From: Martelella sp. NC20 | GTDB lineage: Bacteria; Pseudomonadota; Alphaproteobacteria; Rhizobiales; Rhizobiaceae | Assembly: GCF_013459645.1 (NCBI RefSeq) | Contig: NZ_CP054861.1 | Coordinates: forward strand, 1,600,001 to 1,664,000 | Direction of reading: 5' to 3' | DNA: 64,000 nucleotides | In this document: positions 8,103-15,513 of the stretch, piece after piece | How the letters are laid out: each line of letters starts with the position of its first letter | Position numbering within the stretch: position 1 is the stretch's first letter | Position numbers and translations under genes: made by a program | The notes under the pieces: model-generated | Database searches by the model: none | Seen by the model: only the letters and a program-made list of their open reading frames with translations | Told to the model about the DNA's origin: nothing

Positions 8103-8873
8103 ATGACAAAGAAAGCACTCCTGGTCGGTGAAAGCTGGGTCACCTCCGAAACGCATTACAAGGGTTTCGACCAGTTCGGCAGCGTCCACTTCCACCTTGG
8201 CGCAAAGCCGCTGGTCGACGCGCTGAAGGGCAGTGAATTTGAACTGACCTACATGACCGCCCATGAGGCCGCGGACGGCTTTCCCTTCGAAATGGAAGGG
8301 CTCGACGCATATGACGTGATCATCCTCTCCGACATCGGCGCCAACACGCTGCTTCTGCCGCCTGCCGTATGGCAGCAGTCGAAGACTGTTCCCAACCGCC
8401 TGAAGCTGATCAAGGCCTGGGTCGAAAAGGGCGGCGGCCTTTTGATGTGCGGCGGCTATTTCTCGTTCCAGGGCATAGACGGCAAGGCACGCTGGCGGCG
8501 CACCGCCGTCGAGGATGTGCTGCCGGTGACCTGCCTGCCGTGGGATGATCGCGTGGAAATACCGGAAGGCACGACGCCCGACATCCTGCTCGCCGATCAC
8601 CCGACGCTTGCGGGCATTTCCGGTGATTGGCCGGTCATGCTCGGCGTCAACGAGGTCGAGTTGCGCGCGCGTGACGATATCGACGTGGTTGCCCGTCTGC
8701 CGGAAGAACAGGGCGGGCATCCGCTGCTGGTGACGGGCAAGGCCGGCAAGGGCAGAAGTGCAGTCTGGACCTCGGATATCGGCCCGCACTGGCTTTCGCC
8801 GGCGTTCTGCGAATGGGAAGGGTATGGCAGGCTTTGGAAGAACATTCTCGGCTGGCTGGCCGAAAAGGAATGA
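8103..8873 (+). CDS. Class-I glutamine-amidotransferase-fold protein (PF07090/ThuA-like)
   Basis: 256 residues. The fold starts with the strand KKALLVGESW and carries the family loop GGGLLMCGGYFSFQG, in which Cys116 is at the nucleophile elbow, and a C-terminal His region around PHWLSP. Proteins of this group sit beside sugar ABC transporters in many proteobacteria, but their reaction is not established. Glutaminase activity is not implied, since the partner synthetase is absent. Last gene of the LacI-led operon, 24 nt after the phosphotriesterase-like gene. Function beyond the fold is not assigned. Confidence 0.75.
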   Translation: MTKKALLVGESWVTSETHYKGFDQFGSVHFHLGAKPLVDALKGSEFELTYMTAHEAADGFPFEMEGLDAYDVIILSDIGANTLLLPPAVWQQSKTVPNRLKLIKAWVEKGGGLLMCGGYFSFQGIDGKARWRRTAVEDVLPVTCLPWDDRVEIPEGTTPDILLADHPTLAGISGDWPVMLGVNEVELRARDDIDVVARLPEEQGGHPLLVTGKAGKGRSAVWTSDIGPHWLSPAFCEWEGYGRLWKNILGWLAEKE

Positions 8874-8917
8874 CGAGACCGGGACGGACTTGCATTCCCA
8901 ACGCGCCGGCTACCCCC

Positions 8918-9817
8918 TTAACCGGCGAAAATCACGGCAAGTTCGTCCCGACTGGGAAAGGCGCGGCGCGTTCCGCGTCGGGCCACGGTCAGCGCGGAGG
9001 CAGCACTTGCGTGGGAAATGGCGCGCTCGTCGAGCATGCCGCCACGCAGGGCAGCGGACGCCAGTGCGGCGCCCATGAAAGTGTCGCCGGCGCCGGTGGT
9101 GTCGATGGCTTTCGCCTTGACGGCGGGAACGTGGACGAACGCACCGCCGGCCGTGCTCAGCATGGCGCCTTTGGTGCCGGCGGTCAGCACGACCTGGCGA
9201 ATGCCGAAGCCATGCAGGGTTTCGGCGGCCTTCTGCCCGGTGGCGCCCGCAAGGCTCAGACTTTCGCTCTCGTTGAGAAAGACGATGTCGATGAAAGGCC
9301 AGAGGCGCTCGAAATACGGGCGAAGAGGCGACGGGTTGAAGGCGGTCACCATGCCGCGCTCGCGACCGGTCTTCAGCAGCGTTTCGGTGTTTTCAGCGCT
9401 GAGATTGCCCTGCATGACAAGGAAGTCGCCGGGCTTCGCTTCGCCGAGTACCTTCATGGCGACGTCAAGCGGCAGTGCTTCGGCGGCTTCGGTGGTGGTG
9501 ACGATGGAATTTTCGCCGTCGGGCGTGTTCAGCACCATCGAGAAATCGGTGGAGATGCCGGAAAGGCGCGAAAGCCTTGCATCAAGCGGTTCTTCGGCAA
9601 GCTGGTTTCGGATCGTGTCGGCACGGAAGTCGTCGCCGGTGGCCGAAACGAGTGTCGTTTCAAGGCCGCCGCGCGCCATCACAACGGCCTGGTTCGTGCC
9701 CTTGCCGCCAAGGTCGCGGCTGGCGATCCGGCCCAGGATCGAGACGCCGGGCTCTGGTAGCCCGTCGACTGAAATGGTTTCGTCAATAGCGGCATTGCCA
9801 ATCACAAACGCACGCAT
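8918..9817 (-). CDS. PfkB-family carbohydrate kinase (ribokinase-like)
   Basis: 299 residues on the reverse strand inside an otherwise forward cluster. The N-terminal substrate-lid signature is DLGGKGTNQAV and the C-terminal PfkB signature with the anion hole and catalytic Asp is IDTTGAGDTFMGAAL, so it should phosphorylate a sugar or sugar-like moiety with ATP. Its start at 9817 is separated from the divergent btpA-like start by only 24 bp, so the two transcripts or promoters must overlap. It probably phosphorylates the product released by the hydrolases of the locus; the substrate is unknown. Confidence 0.88.
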   Translation of the reverse strand: MRAFVIGNAAIDETISVDGLPEPGVSILGRIASRDLGGKGTNQAVVMARGGLETTLVSATGDDFRADTIRNQLAEEPLDARLSRLSGISTDFSMVLNTPDGENSIVTTTEAAEALPLDVAMKVLGEAKPGDFLVMQGNLSAENTETLLKTGRERGMVTAFNPSPLRPYFERLWPFIDIVFLNESESLSLAGATGQKAAETLHGFGIRQVVLTAGTKGAMLSTAGGAFVHVPAVKAKAIDTTGAGDTFMGAALASAALRGGMLDERAISHASAASALTVARRGTRRAFPSRDELAVIFAG

Positions 9818-9841
9818 TTTTTATGCTTCCTGGAGAGTTTT

Positions 9842-10687
9842 ATGCAGAAAATAGCAAGTGGAACTTCAAGCGCCATACGGGAAATATTTCAGGCTGACAA
9901 GGCATTGCTCGGCATGATCCATTGCCCGTCCTTCCCCGGCGCGCCGCGTTACAGAGGCGCATCGGTCGATAGCATCTATGATGCCTGCATGCGGGATGCG
10001 GATGCGTTGATCGGCGGCGGCCTCGACGGTCTGGTGATTGAAAATCATGGCGATATCCCGTTCTCCAAGCCGGAGGACATCGGCCATGAAACGGCGGCCT
10101 TCATGTCGGTGGTGACCGATCGGATCAAGACGGCAACCGGCGTTCCGCTCGGCATCAATGTGCTCGCGAACGCCCCGATCCCGGCGCTTGCGATTGCGCT
10201 CGCCGGCGGCGCCAGCTTCATCCGCGTCAACCAGTGGGCCAATGCCTATGTCGCCAATGAGGGCTTCATGGAAGGCCGGGCCGGCGAGGCGCTACGCTAC
10301 CGTTCGCTGCTGCGTGCCGAACACATCAAGGTCTTCGCCGACAGCCACGTCAAGCACGGCGCCCATGCGATCACCGCCGATCGCACCATCCCCGAACAGA
10401 CCCGCGATCTGGCCTTCTTCGATGCCGATGTGGTGATCGCCACGGGGCAGCGCACCGGCAATGCGGCAACCATCGAGGAGATCGACGAGGTCCGCTCGGC
10501 GACCGACCTGCCGCTGATGGTCGGCTCGGGGGTCAACAAGGACAATATCGGCGAAATCCTCGCCCGTACCAATGGCGTTATCGTCGCCTCCTCGCTGAAG
10601 GAGGGTGGCGTGTGGTGGAACCCGGTTGATCCTGAACGGGTGAAGGCGTTCATGGACGCCGCGCGCCCGGCCCTCGGCCGCGATTGA
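9842..10687 (+). CDS. BtpA/SgcQ-family TIM-barrel protein
   Basis: 281 residues, PF03437. Features seen: LLGMIHCPSFPGAPRY near the start, GLDGLVIENHGDIPF, the GVPLGINVLAN strand and FADSHVKHG, all usual for BtpA/SgcQ. BtpA was named for a role in photosystem I biogenesis in cyanobacteria, but bacterial relatives lie in sugar and nucleoside catabolic operons and are thought to be enzymes of a phosphate-binding barrel type; VGSGVNKDNI near the C-terminus is a typical phosphate-loop position. A GGAGAG site lies 5 nt upstream. It starts a second forward operon with tenA and an M20 hydrolase. Confidence 0.85.
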   Translation: MQKIASGTSSAIREIFQADKALLGMIHCPSFPGAPRYRGASVDSIYDACMRDADALIGGGLDGLVIENHGDIPFSKPEDIGHETAAFMSVVTDRIKTATGVPLGINVLANAPIPALAIALAGGASFIRVNQWANAYVANEGFMEGRAGEALRYRSLLRAEHIKVFADSHVKHGAHAITADRTIPEQTRDLAFFDADVVIATGQRTGNAATIEEIDEVRSATDLPLMVGSGVNKDNIGEILARTNGVIVASSLKEGGVWWNPVDPERVKAFMDAARPALGRD

Positions 10688-10699
10688 GGGCCTGCCAGG

Positions 10700-11356
10700 A
10701 TGGAAAAGCTCTCCGACTTCATTCTGCGCGAAAACAGATCCGTGTTCGATGAAATGGTCACGCACCGTTTTGTCGAGGACATAAAGGCCGATACGCTGCC
10801 GAACAAAGCATTCGAACGCTATCTTGTGTTCGAGGGCGCCTTTGTCGAAACGGCGATCTCGATCTTTGCCTATGCGACGGCCAAGGCCGAGACCATGGCC
10901 GACCGGCGCTGGCTGATCGGCGTGCTCGACGCGCTCGCCAACCAGCAGATCGCCTATTTCGAGCGGACATTTGTCGCGCGCGGGATCGATGTGGGGGGCT
11001 TCGACGTCGACGTTCCGGCCGTTTCTCGTTTTCGCGACGGCATGCTTGGGATCGCGCGCGATGGCGGTTTCATCGACACGGTTGCGGCGATGTTTGCTGC
11101 CGAATGGATGTACTGGACGTGGTCAAAGGACGCCGCGCAGCACCCGATTTCCGATCCGCTTCTGGCCGAATGGGTCGGACTTCACACCGATGAAACCTTT
11201 GCCGCTCAGGCAACCTGGCTGAAGGGTCGCCTTGATGAGGCTGGCAAGACGCTAGGTGAAGGCCAAAGGGCGCATCTGAGCGCCGTCTTCGGCAAGGCGA
11301 TGCGGCTTGAGATCGACTTTCATACCGCAGCCTATGAACAGGAGCCGACGGCATGA
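10700..11356 (+). CDS. TenA-family thiaminase II/aminopyrimidine hydrolase-like protein
   Basis: 218 residues, all-helical TenA/PqqC fold. The paired acidic region AAEWMYWTWS and the C-terminal FHTAAYE helix fit the family. It contains no cysteine at all, so the usual TenA nucleophile is missing and it belongs to the Glu-dependent TenA_E-like group or has another role. TenA proteins salvage thiamine pyrimidine or hydrolyse related C-N bonds. It overlaps the downstream amidohydrolase gene by ATGA and follows btpA by 12 nt, which ties it to a catabolic route and not to a thiamine biosynthesis operon. Confidence 0.82.
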   Translation: MEKLSDFILRENRSVFDEMVTHRFVEDIKADTLPNKAFERYLVFEGAFVETAISIFAYATAKAETMADRRWLIGVLDALANQQIAYFERTFVARGIDVGGFDVDVPAVSRFRDGMLGIARDGGFIDTVAAMFAAEWMYWTWSKDAAQHPISDPLLAEWVGLHTDETFAAQATWLKGRLDEAGKTLGEGQRAHLSAVFGKAMRLEIDFHTAAYEQEPTA

Positions 11357-12597
11357 CACCTCCTCAAATCAATGGAGACCGCCTTCTGGCGCGCCTGGAC
11401 GCTTTCGCCGCGATCGGCGCCACGCCGGGCGGCGGGGTCAACAGGCAGGCCCTGACACGTGGGGATCGTAAAGCCCGTGCGCTTCTGACGGCGCTTTCCA
11501 AAGCGCGCGGCTTTTCCGTCTTTCAGGACGATATGGCCAACCTGTTTATCCGCATGGAGGGCAGCGATGGCAGCCTGCCGCCCTTGCTGATCGGCTCGCA
11601 TCTCGACAGCCAGCCCGCAGGCGGTCGTTTCGATGGCGCGCTCGGCACGCTGACGGCATTCGAAGTTCTGGAAAGTCTCGCGGATGCCGGTTTTGTGCCG
11701 CCGAGGCCGGTCGAGGTGGTCGCTTGGACGAACGAGGAAGGCTGTCGGTTCGCGCCCGGCTGCATGGGAGCGCGCGCCTTTGTCGAGGGCAATATCCCAG
11801 CCGAATGGGAAGGGCTGCGCGCGGTCGATGACGGCGCTCTTTTCAATGACGAGCGCCTTGCGACCGTCGCTGCGCTGGCGCCTGACCTCGGTCACCGCAA
11901 GCTCGGATTTCCGGTCATCGCCTATCTCGAGCTGCATATCGAGCAGGGCCCGTCGCTCGAGCGCGAAGGCATTCCCGTCGGCATTGTCACCGGCGTGCAG
12001 GGGACGCGTTGGCTGGAGGTGGAGTTCGAAGGGCAGACGGCGCATGCCGGCACCACGGCGCTGGAATACCGGCGCGATCCGCTGAAGGCGCTCACGGCAG
12101 CGCTTGCAGCGCTTTATGCCACCGTGATGTCTGAAAACGCAGAGGCCCGCTTCACGGTCGGCCGGATTGCCGTGACGCCCGGCAGCGTTAATGCCATTCC
12201 GGCCACGGCGTCCTGCACGATCGATCTTCGCCACCCGCAAGCCGATGTTCTCGACCGGCTTGAAGAAAGCATCCGCGCACGCCTGGCGGAGGCCGCCGAA
12301 GCGGAAGCTGTGTCGGTTGCAATCCGCAAGACCGTTGATATGGCGCCCGTCACCTTTGCGGACGATCTGATCTCGGCATTGCAGATCGCCGCGCAAAAGG
12401 CCGCATTCAGGACTAGATCGATGATCTCGGGCGCCTTTCACGACGCGTTGTTTCTTGCCGGCCATGCGCCATCTGCAATGATCTTCGTTCCGTGCCGGGA
12501 CGGCCTGAGCCACAACGAAGCGGAATACGTCAATCCGGAAGACAGTGTGGCGGGCGCCCGCATGTTTCTGGCGTCGGTGCTCGAATTGCTTCGCTAG
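11353..12597 (+). CDS. M20-family amidohydrolase (allantoate amidohydrolase/N-carbamoyl-L-amino-acid hydrolase type)
   Basis: 414 residues. The dinuclear zinc site is visible: GSHLDSQPAGG (His83), GRFDGALG (Asp94), WTNEEGCRF (Glu128-Glu129) and the IELHIEQGPSLE His later. The dimerisation/lid domain with GRTAHAGTT-like QTAHAGTTAL follows. The family cleaves N-carbamoyl amino acids, allantoate and related ureido or formamido compounds. Overlap with tenA means co-translation. The TAG stop is formed by the TA target of the IS630 insertion plus the first G of the element, so the natural C-terminus may have lost or changed a few residues; length is normal for the family. Confidence 0.88.
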   Translation: MTPPQINGDRLLARLDAFAAIGATPGGGVNRQALTRGDRKARALLTALSKARGFSVFQDDMANLFIRMEGSDGSLPPLLIGSHLDSQPAGGRFDGALGTLTAFEVLESLADAGFVPPRPVEVVAWTNEEGCRFAPGCMGARAFVEGNIPAEWEGLRAVDDGALFNDERLATVAALAPDLGHRKLGFPVIAYLELHIEQGPSLEREGIPVGIVTGVQGTRWLEVEFEGQTAHAGTTALEYRRDPLKALTAALAALYATVMSENAEARFTVGRIAVTPGSVNAIPATASCTIDLRHPQADVLDRLEESIRARLAEAAEAEAVSVAIRKTVDMAPVTFADDLISALQIAAQKAAFRTRSMISGAFHDALFLAGHAPSAMIFVPCRDGLSHNEAEYVNPEDSVAGARMFLASVLELLR

Positions 12598-13747
12598 TGG
12601 ATTGATCGGATCAAAGGAGTCCGTTGGTTGATTCCCAACCGCTTTGAGATGTGCGAGTCTGCGGCATGCGCAGCAACATTTCCTTTACGGTATCTCCCGA
12701 CGACCGGCAGCGATTGAGCGCCATCGTCGCGGCCCCGAACAGCCCACAGAAGCACGTCTGGCGGGCACGTATCATCCTTCTGAGCGACGATGGTCTGGGC
12801 ACCTCGGCGATCATGGCCGAGACCGGCAAGTCGAAAACCTGTGTGTGGCGCTGGCAGGAGCGGTTCATGCATGAGGGCGTCGACGGCCTGCTTCATGACC
12901 GGTCCCGGCCACCCGGCAAGGCGCCGGTCCCGCCGGAGCGTGTTGCCGAGATCGTCCGCTTGACGCAGGAACCGCCGCCGCACGAGGCAACACACTGGAC
13001 GCTGCGCGCCATGGCCAGGGTCGCCGGCATCGCGGCCTCGACGGTTCAGGCGATCTGGAAGGCTCACGGTCTCAGCCCGCATCGCTGGAGGCAGTTCAAA
13101 CTCTCCAACGATCCAGCCTTCGCCGAAAAGCTCACCGACATCGTTGGTCTTTATGTCGACCCGCCGGCCCATGCCGTGGTGCTGTCGGTTGACGAGAAAT
13201 CACAGATACAGGCTCTCGACAGAACCCAGCCCGGACTGCCGATGAAGAAGGGCCGTGCCGGCACCATGACCCACGATTACAAGCGCCACGGCACCACCAC
13301 TCTGTTTGCCGCGCTCAACGTGCTGGATGGCACGGTCATCGGCCAGAACATGCAGCGCCACCGCCATCAGGAGTTCATCCGCTTCCTCAACCGCATCGAG
13401 CGCGAGGTGCCGCAAGACAAGGCCATCCACGTCATCCTCGACAATTACGCCGTACACAAAAAGGACAAGGTCCGCGCCTGGCTCGCCCGCCATCCGCGCT
13501 GGACCTTCCACTTCACCCCGACATCCTGCTCCTGGCTCAACGCCGTCGAGGGCTTCTTCGCCAAACTCACACGGCGAAGGCTCAAATACGGGGTCTTCCA
13601 TTCCGTCGTCGATCTGCAGGCCGCAATCAACCGTTTCGTGCGCGAATACAATGCTGACTGTCCCAAGCCATTTGTCTGGAAAGCCGATCCCGAGGACATC
13701 ATCACCGCACGAAACCGAGGGTTCCAAACGTTGGAATCAAACCACTA
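12595..13747 (+). mobile_element. IS630-family insertion sequence, apparently complete
   Basis: About 1.15 kb bounded by TA dinucleotides at 12595-12596 and 13746-13747, the target duplication expected for IS630. The ends match in inverted orientation over TAGTGG-N-TTGAT (11 of 12), and a second inner left motif (TGGTTGATTCCCAAC near 12625) resembles the right end even better. One uninterrupted transposase lies inside. Insertion hit the stop codon of the M20 gene. Confidence 0.8.
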
Positions 13748-13748
13748 G
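12666..13748 (+). CDS. IS630-family transposase
   Basis: 360 residues from ATG 12666 (a GTG at 12651 is in frame upstream). N-terminal winged-helix part with SDDGLGTSAIMAETGKSKTC, a linker, then the DDE domain: first Asp in LSVDEKSQIQ, second Asp in HVILDNYAVHK, Glu in WLNAVEGFFAKL. All three catalytic acids are present and the frame is unbroken, so it is probably active. The C-terminal stop codon is built from the TA target site. Confidence 0.92.
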   Translation: MRSNISFTVSPDDRQRLSAIVAAPNSPQKHVWRARIILLSDDGLGTSAIMAETGKSKTCVWRWQERFMHEGVDGLLHDRSRPPGKAPVPPERVAEIVRLTQEPPPHEATHWTLRAMARVAGIAASTVQAIWKAHGLSPHRWRQFKLSNDPAFAEKLTDIVGLYVDPPAHAVVLSVDEKSQIQALDRTQPGLPMKKGRAGTMTHDYKRHGTTTLFAALNVLDGTVIGQNMQRHRHQEFIRFLNRIEREVPQDKAIHVILDNYAVHKKDKVRAWLARHPRWTFHFTPTSCSWLNAVEGFFAKLTRRRLKYGVFHSVVDLQAAINRFVREYNADCPKPFVWKADPEDIITARNRGFQTLESNH

Positions 13749-13839
13749 CACCTGTATGTCCCGTCACGGGCTCCGCTCGGCTTCGTACCTTGCGGGTGCA
13801 GCCAGTTTTCTCCGGTCCTTCTAGATGCCGTATGGGCCT

Positions 13840-13938
13840 GCGCTCCTCTGGTGGCCATGAAGGTGGCTGTCCCCCAGAGTGATGATGTTGAAACGGGGTC
13901 CGATGGTTTCGGCCCCAGGCATCAAGCGAGGAACAGCC
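13840..13938 (+). ncRNA. Bridge-RNA-like leader of an IS110 remnant
   Basis: The non-coding stretch directly before the IS110 start codon folds into two hairpins: CTCTGG (13846-13851) with CCAGAG (13874-13879) around a 22-nt loop, and GGGGTCCGA (13895-13903) with TTCGGCCCC (13908-13916). The join CCCAGAGTGATGA resembles the loop junction I recall from IS621-type bridge RNAs. In the IS110 group the bridge RNA lies in this left-end position. Since the transposase behind it is broken, the RNA could be a relic or act in trans. No expression evidence. Confidence 0.45.
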
Positions 13939-14244
13939 ATGGACTATTATGCAGGAATCGATGTGTCGCTGGAACAGAGCAGTATTTGCGTGGTGGATGC
14001 GTCGGGCAAGATAGTACGCGAAACGAAAGTGGCGAGTGAACCGGCAGCGTTGTCGCGGTATCTTGCCGAGTTTGAGCTTCCGATCGTCAGGATTGGTCTC
14101 GAGGCGGGGCCATTGTCTCAATGGCTGCGCGAAGGTCTGGTAGCCGCAGGTTTTGATAAGGATGCCCGTGGGATCGCGCAATTGCTGCGCATGGGCTGGT
14201 TTCGCCCGGTTCATGCAAAATCCGCGGACGCTCAGGCCGTGTAA
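13939..14244 (+). pseudogene. IS110-family transposase, N-terminal fragment with internal deletion
   Basis: The frame begins MDYYAGIDVSLEQSSICVVD, the RuvC-like DEDD domain start of IS110 transposases (Asp in GIDVS, Glu in GLEAGPLSQW). After LVAAGFDK it jumps to DARGIAQLLRMGWFRPVHAKS, so about 20-25 residues that normally carry the third acidic part and the TDRRDA motif are missing. It ends after 101 residues where over 300 are expected. The 3' truncation lies at the end of the convergent fumarylacetoacetase gene, whose last codons overlap it. Not functional. Confidence 0.75.
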
Positions 14245-15503
14245 GGATCATGCAGGGCCGATAGAAGCTGTCCATTGCAATCGCCAAACCCGATGCTGAC
14301 CTCCTGTTGTTGTGCGATGCCTGTGATACGGATCGAATCACCGTCGTCCAAGAACCGGCGGACCGCGCCGTTCTGAAGTTTCAAAGGGCGGTTTCCGTTT
14401 TGCGAGAGCTCGAGAAGGCAACCGAGGCTCTCGTCGGTCGGTCCGGATATTGTCCCGGAGCCAATCAGGTCTCCAACGCGCATCGGGCATCCGCTGGTCG
14501 TGTGGTGTGCGATTTGCTGTGCAGCGGAAAAATACATATGCCGGTGATTGCTGCGGGTGATCGTCGTTTCTTTCCCGTCCTCAGGCATCAGAGTCACCTC
14601 GAAATCGATGTCATAGAGGTTGGGGCGGTGCACCTGCAGATAGGGAAGTAAGTCATCGTTCTCGCTACCGCCACCTGTTCGTGAGGGTTCGAGCGCGAAC
14701 TTAGACACGATCCAATTGCCTACGGTCGTTGCCGTCGCCTTGGCCTGAAACGGTCCGAGCGGCCGGCTTTCCCAAGTTTGGATGTCTCTGGCAGACCAGT
14801 CATTCACGAGGATGTAGCCGAAGATTACGTCGTCCGCGTCCTCAGCGGTCACCGGTCCGTTGGTACTCGTACCCACAATGGCCCCGAGCTCCAGCTCGAA
14901 ATCGAATTTTCGGGAGGGCTCGAAAACGGGTTCAATCTGATCCGGGTGTTTTAGCTGTCCCCAAGGTCGGCGTATCTTCGTGCCTGAACCGACAACGGAC
15001 GAGGCGCGCCCGTTGTAGCCGATCGGCATATGTTTCCAATTCGGAGGCACAGCATCTTCGGGGCTACGGAACAGACTTCCCGCGTTGAAGGCGTGGTGCC
15101 AGCTTGAGAAGAAATCCGTAAACTCCGTCACGCTGAAGGGCTTGTGCAGTTCAGCATCTGACATCGAAACCAACGCCTTGCGACATAACTGCTCCTGTTC
15201 GCGAAGTGCGGCCTCTCCGTCTTCCCGAAAGAGCGCGATCAACCGCGAGCGAACGTCGAGCCAGACCTTCGGACCGAGCGCCATGAAGGCGTTCCAGTGA
15301 GGCTGTTGAAAGGTCAAGGGATCAATTTCAAGGAGTCCAGCCTCTGCCAGGACTGCCGCATCAACGATATCTGATCCGAGCGCAATCCCGCAGCGTGGCG
15401 GATTGCCGCGAGCGGAAAACACGCCGTATGGCAGATTGTTCAGGGGGAAAAGGCAACCTTTTCTGTTGGCTTCAGGAAGCCAGCTTACGATCAACTTTGT
15501 CAT
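14232..15503 (-). CDS. fahA: Fumarylacetoacetase
   Basis: 423 residues from ATG 15503 (MTKLIVSWLPEAN). Both parts of the enzyme are visible: the N-terminal beta domain (NLPYGVFSARG) and the FAA-hydrolase barrel with FDFELELGAIVG (metal-binding Glu residues), NDWSARDIQ, PLGPFQAK and GSGTISGP. It hydrolyses fumarylacetoacetate, or a similar acylpyruvate, to fumarate and acetoacetate. It is the last gene of the TRAP/esterase operon, starting 11 nt after the CocE-type stop. The last residues (DPYTA) run into the IS110 remnant, so the original C-terminus may have been replaced. No homogentisate dioxygenase is nearby, so the substrate here may be another ring-cleavage product. Confidence 0.88.
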   Translation of the reverse strand: MTKLIVSWLPEANRKGCLFPLNNLPYGVFSARGNPPRCGIALGSDIVDAAVLAEAGLLEIDPLTFQQPHWNAFMALGPKVWLDVRSRLIALFREDGEAALREQEQLCRKALVSMSDAELHKPFSVTEFTDFFSSWHHAFNAGSLFRSPEDAVPPNWKHMPIGYNGRASSVVGSGTKIRRPWGQLKHPDQIEPVFEPSRKFDFELELGAIVGTSTNGPVTAEDADDVIFGYILVNDWSARDIQTWESRPLGPFQAKATATTVGNWIVSKFALEPSRTGGGSENDDLLPYLQVHRPNLYDIDFEVTLMPEDGKETTITRSNHRHMYFSAAQQIAHHTTSGCPMRVGDLIGSGTISGPTDESLGCLLELSQNGNRPLKLQNGAVRRFLDDGDSIRITGIAQQQEVSIGFGDCNGQLLSALHDPYTA

Positions 15504-15513
15504 TCGATGGGGC

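Noticed and set aside
8904..8927. CGCCGG/CCGGCG hairpin between the convergent GATase-fold and PfkB genes
   Set aside because: It overlaps the last codons of the kinase, has a 12-nt loop and no U-tract; too weak to call a terminator.
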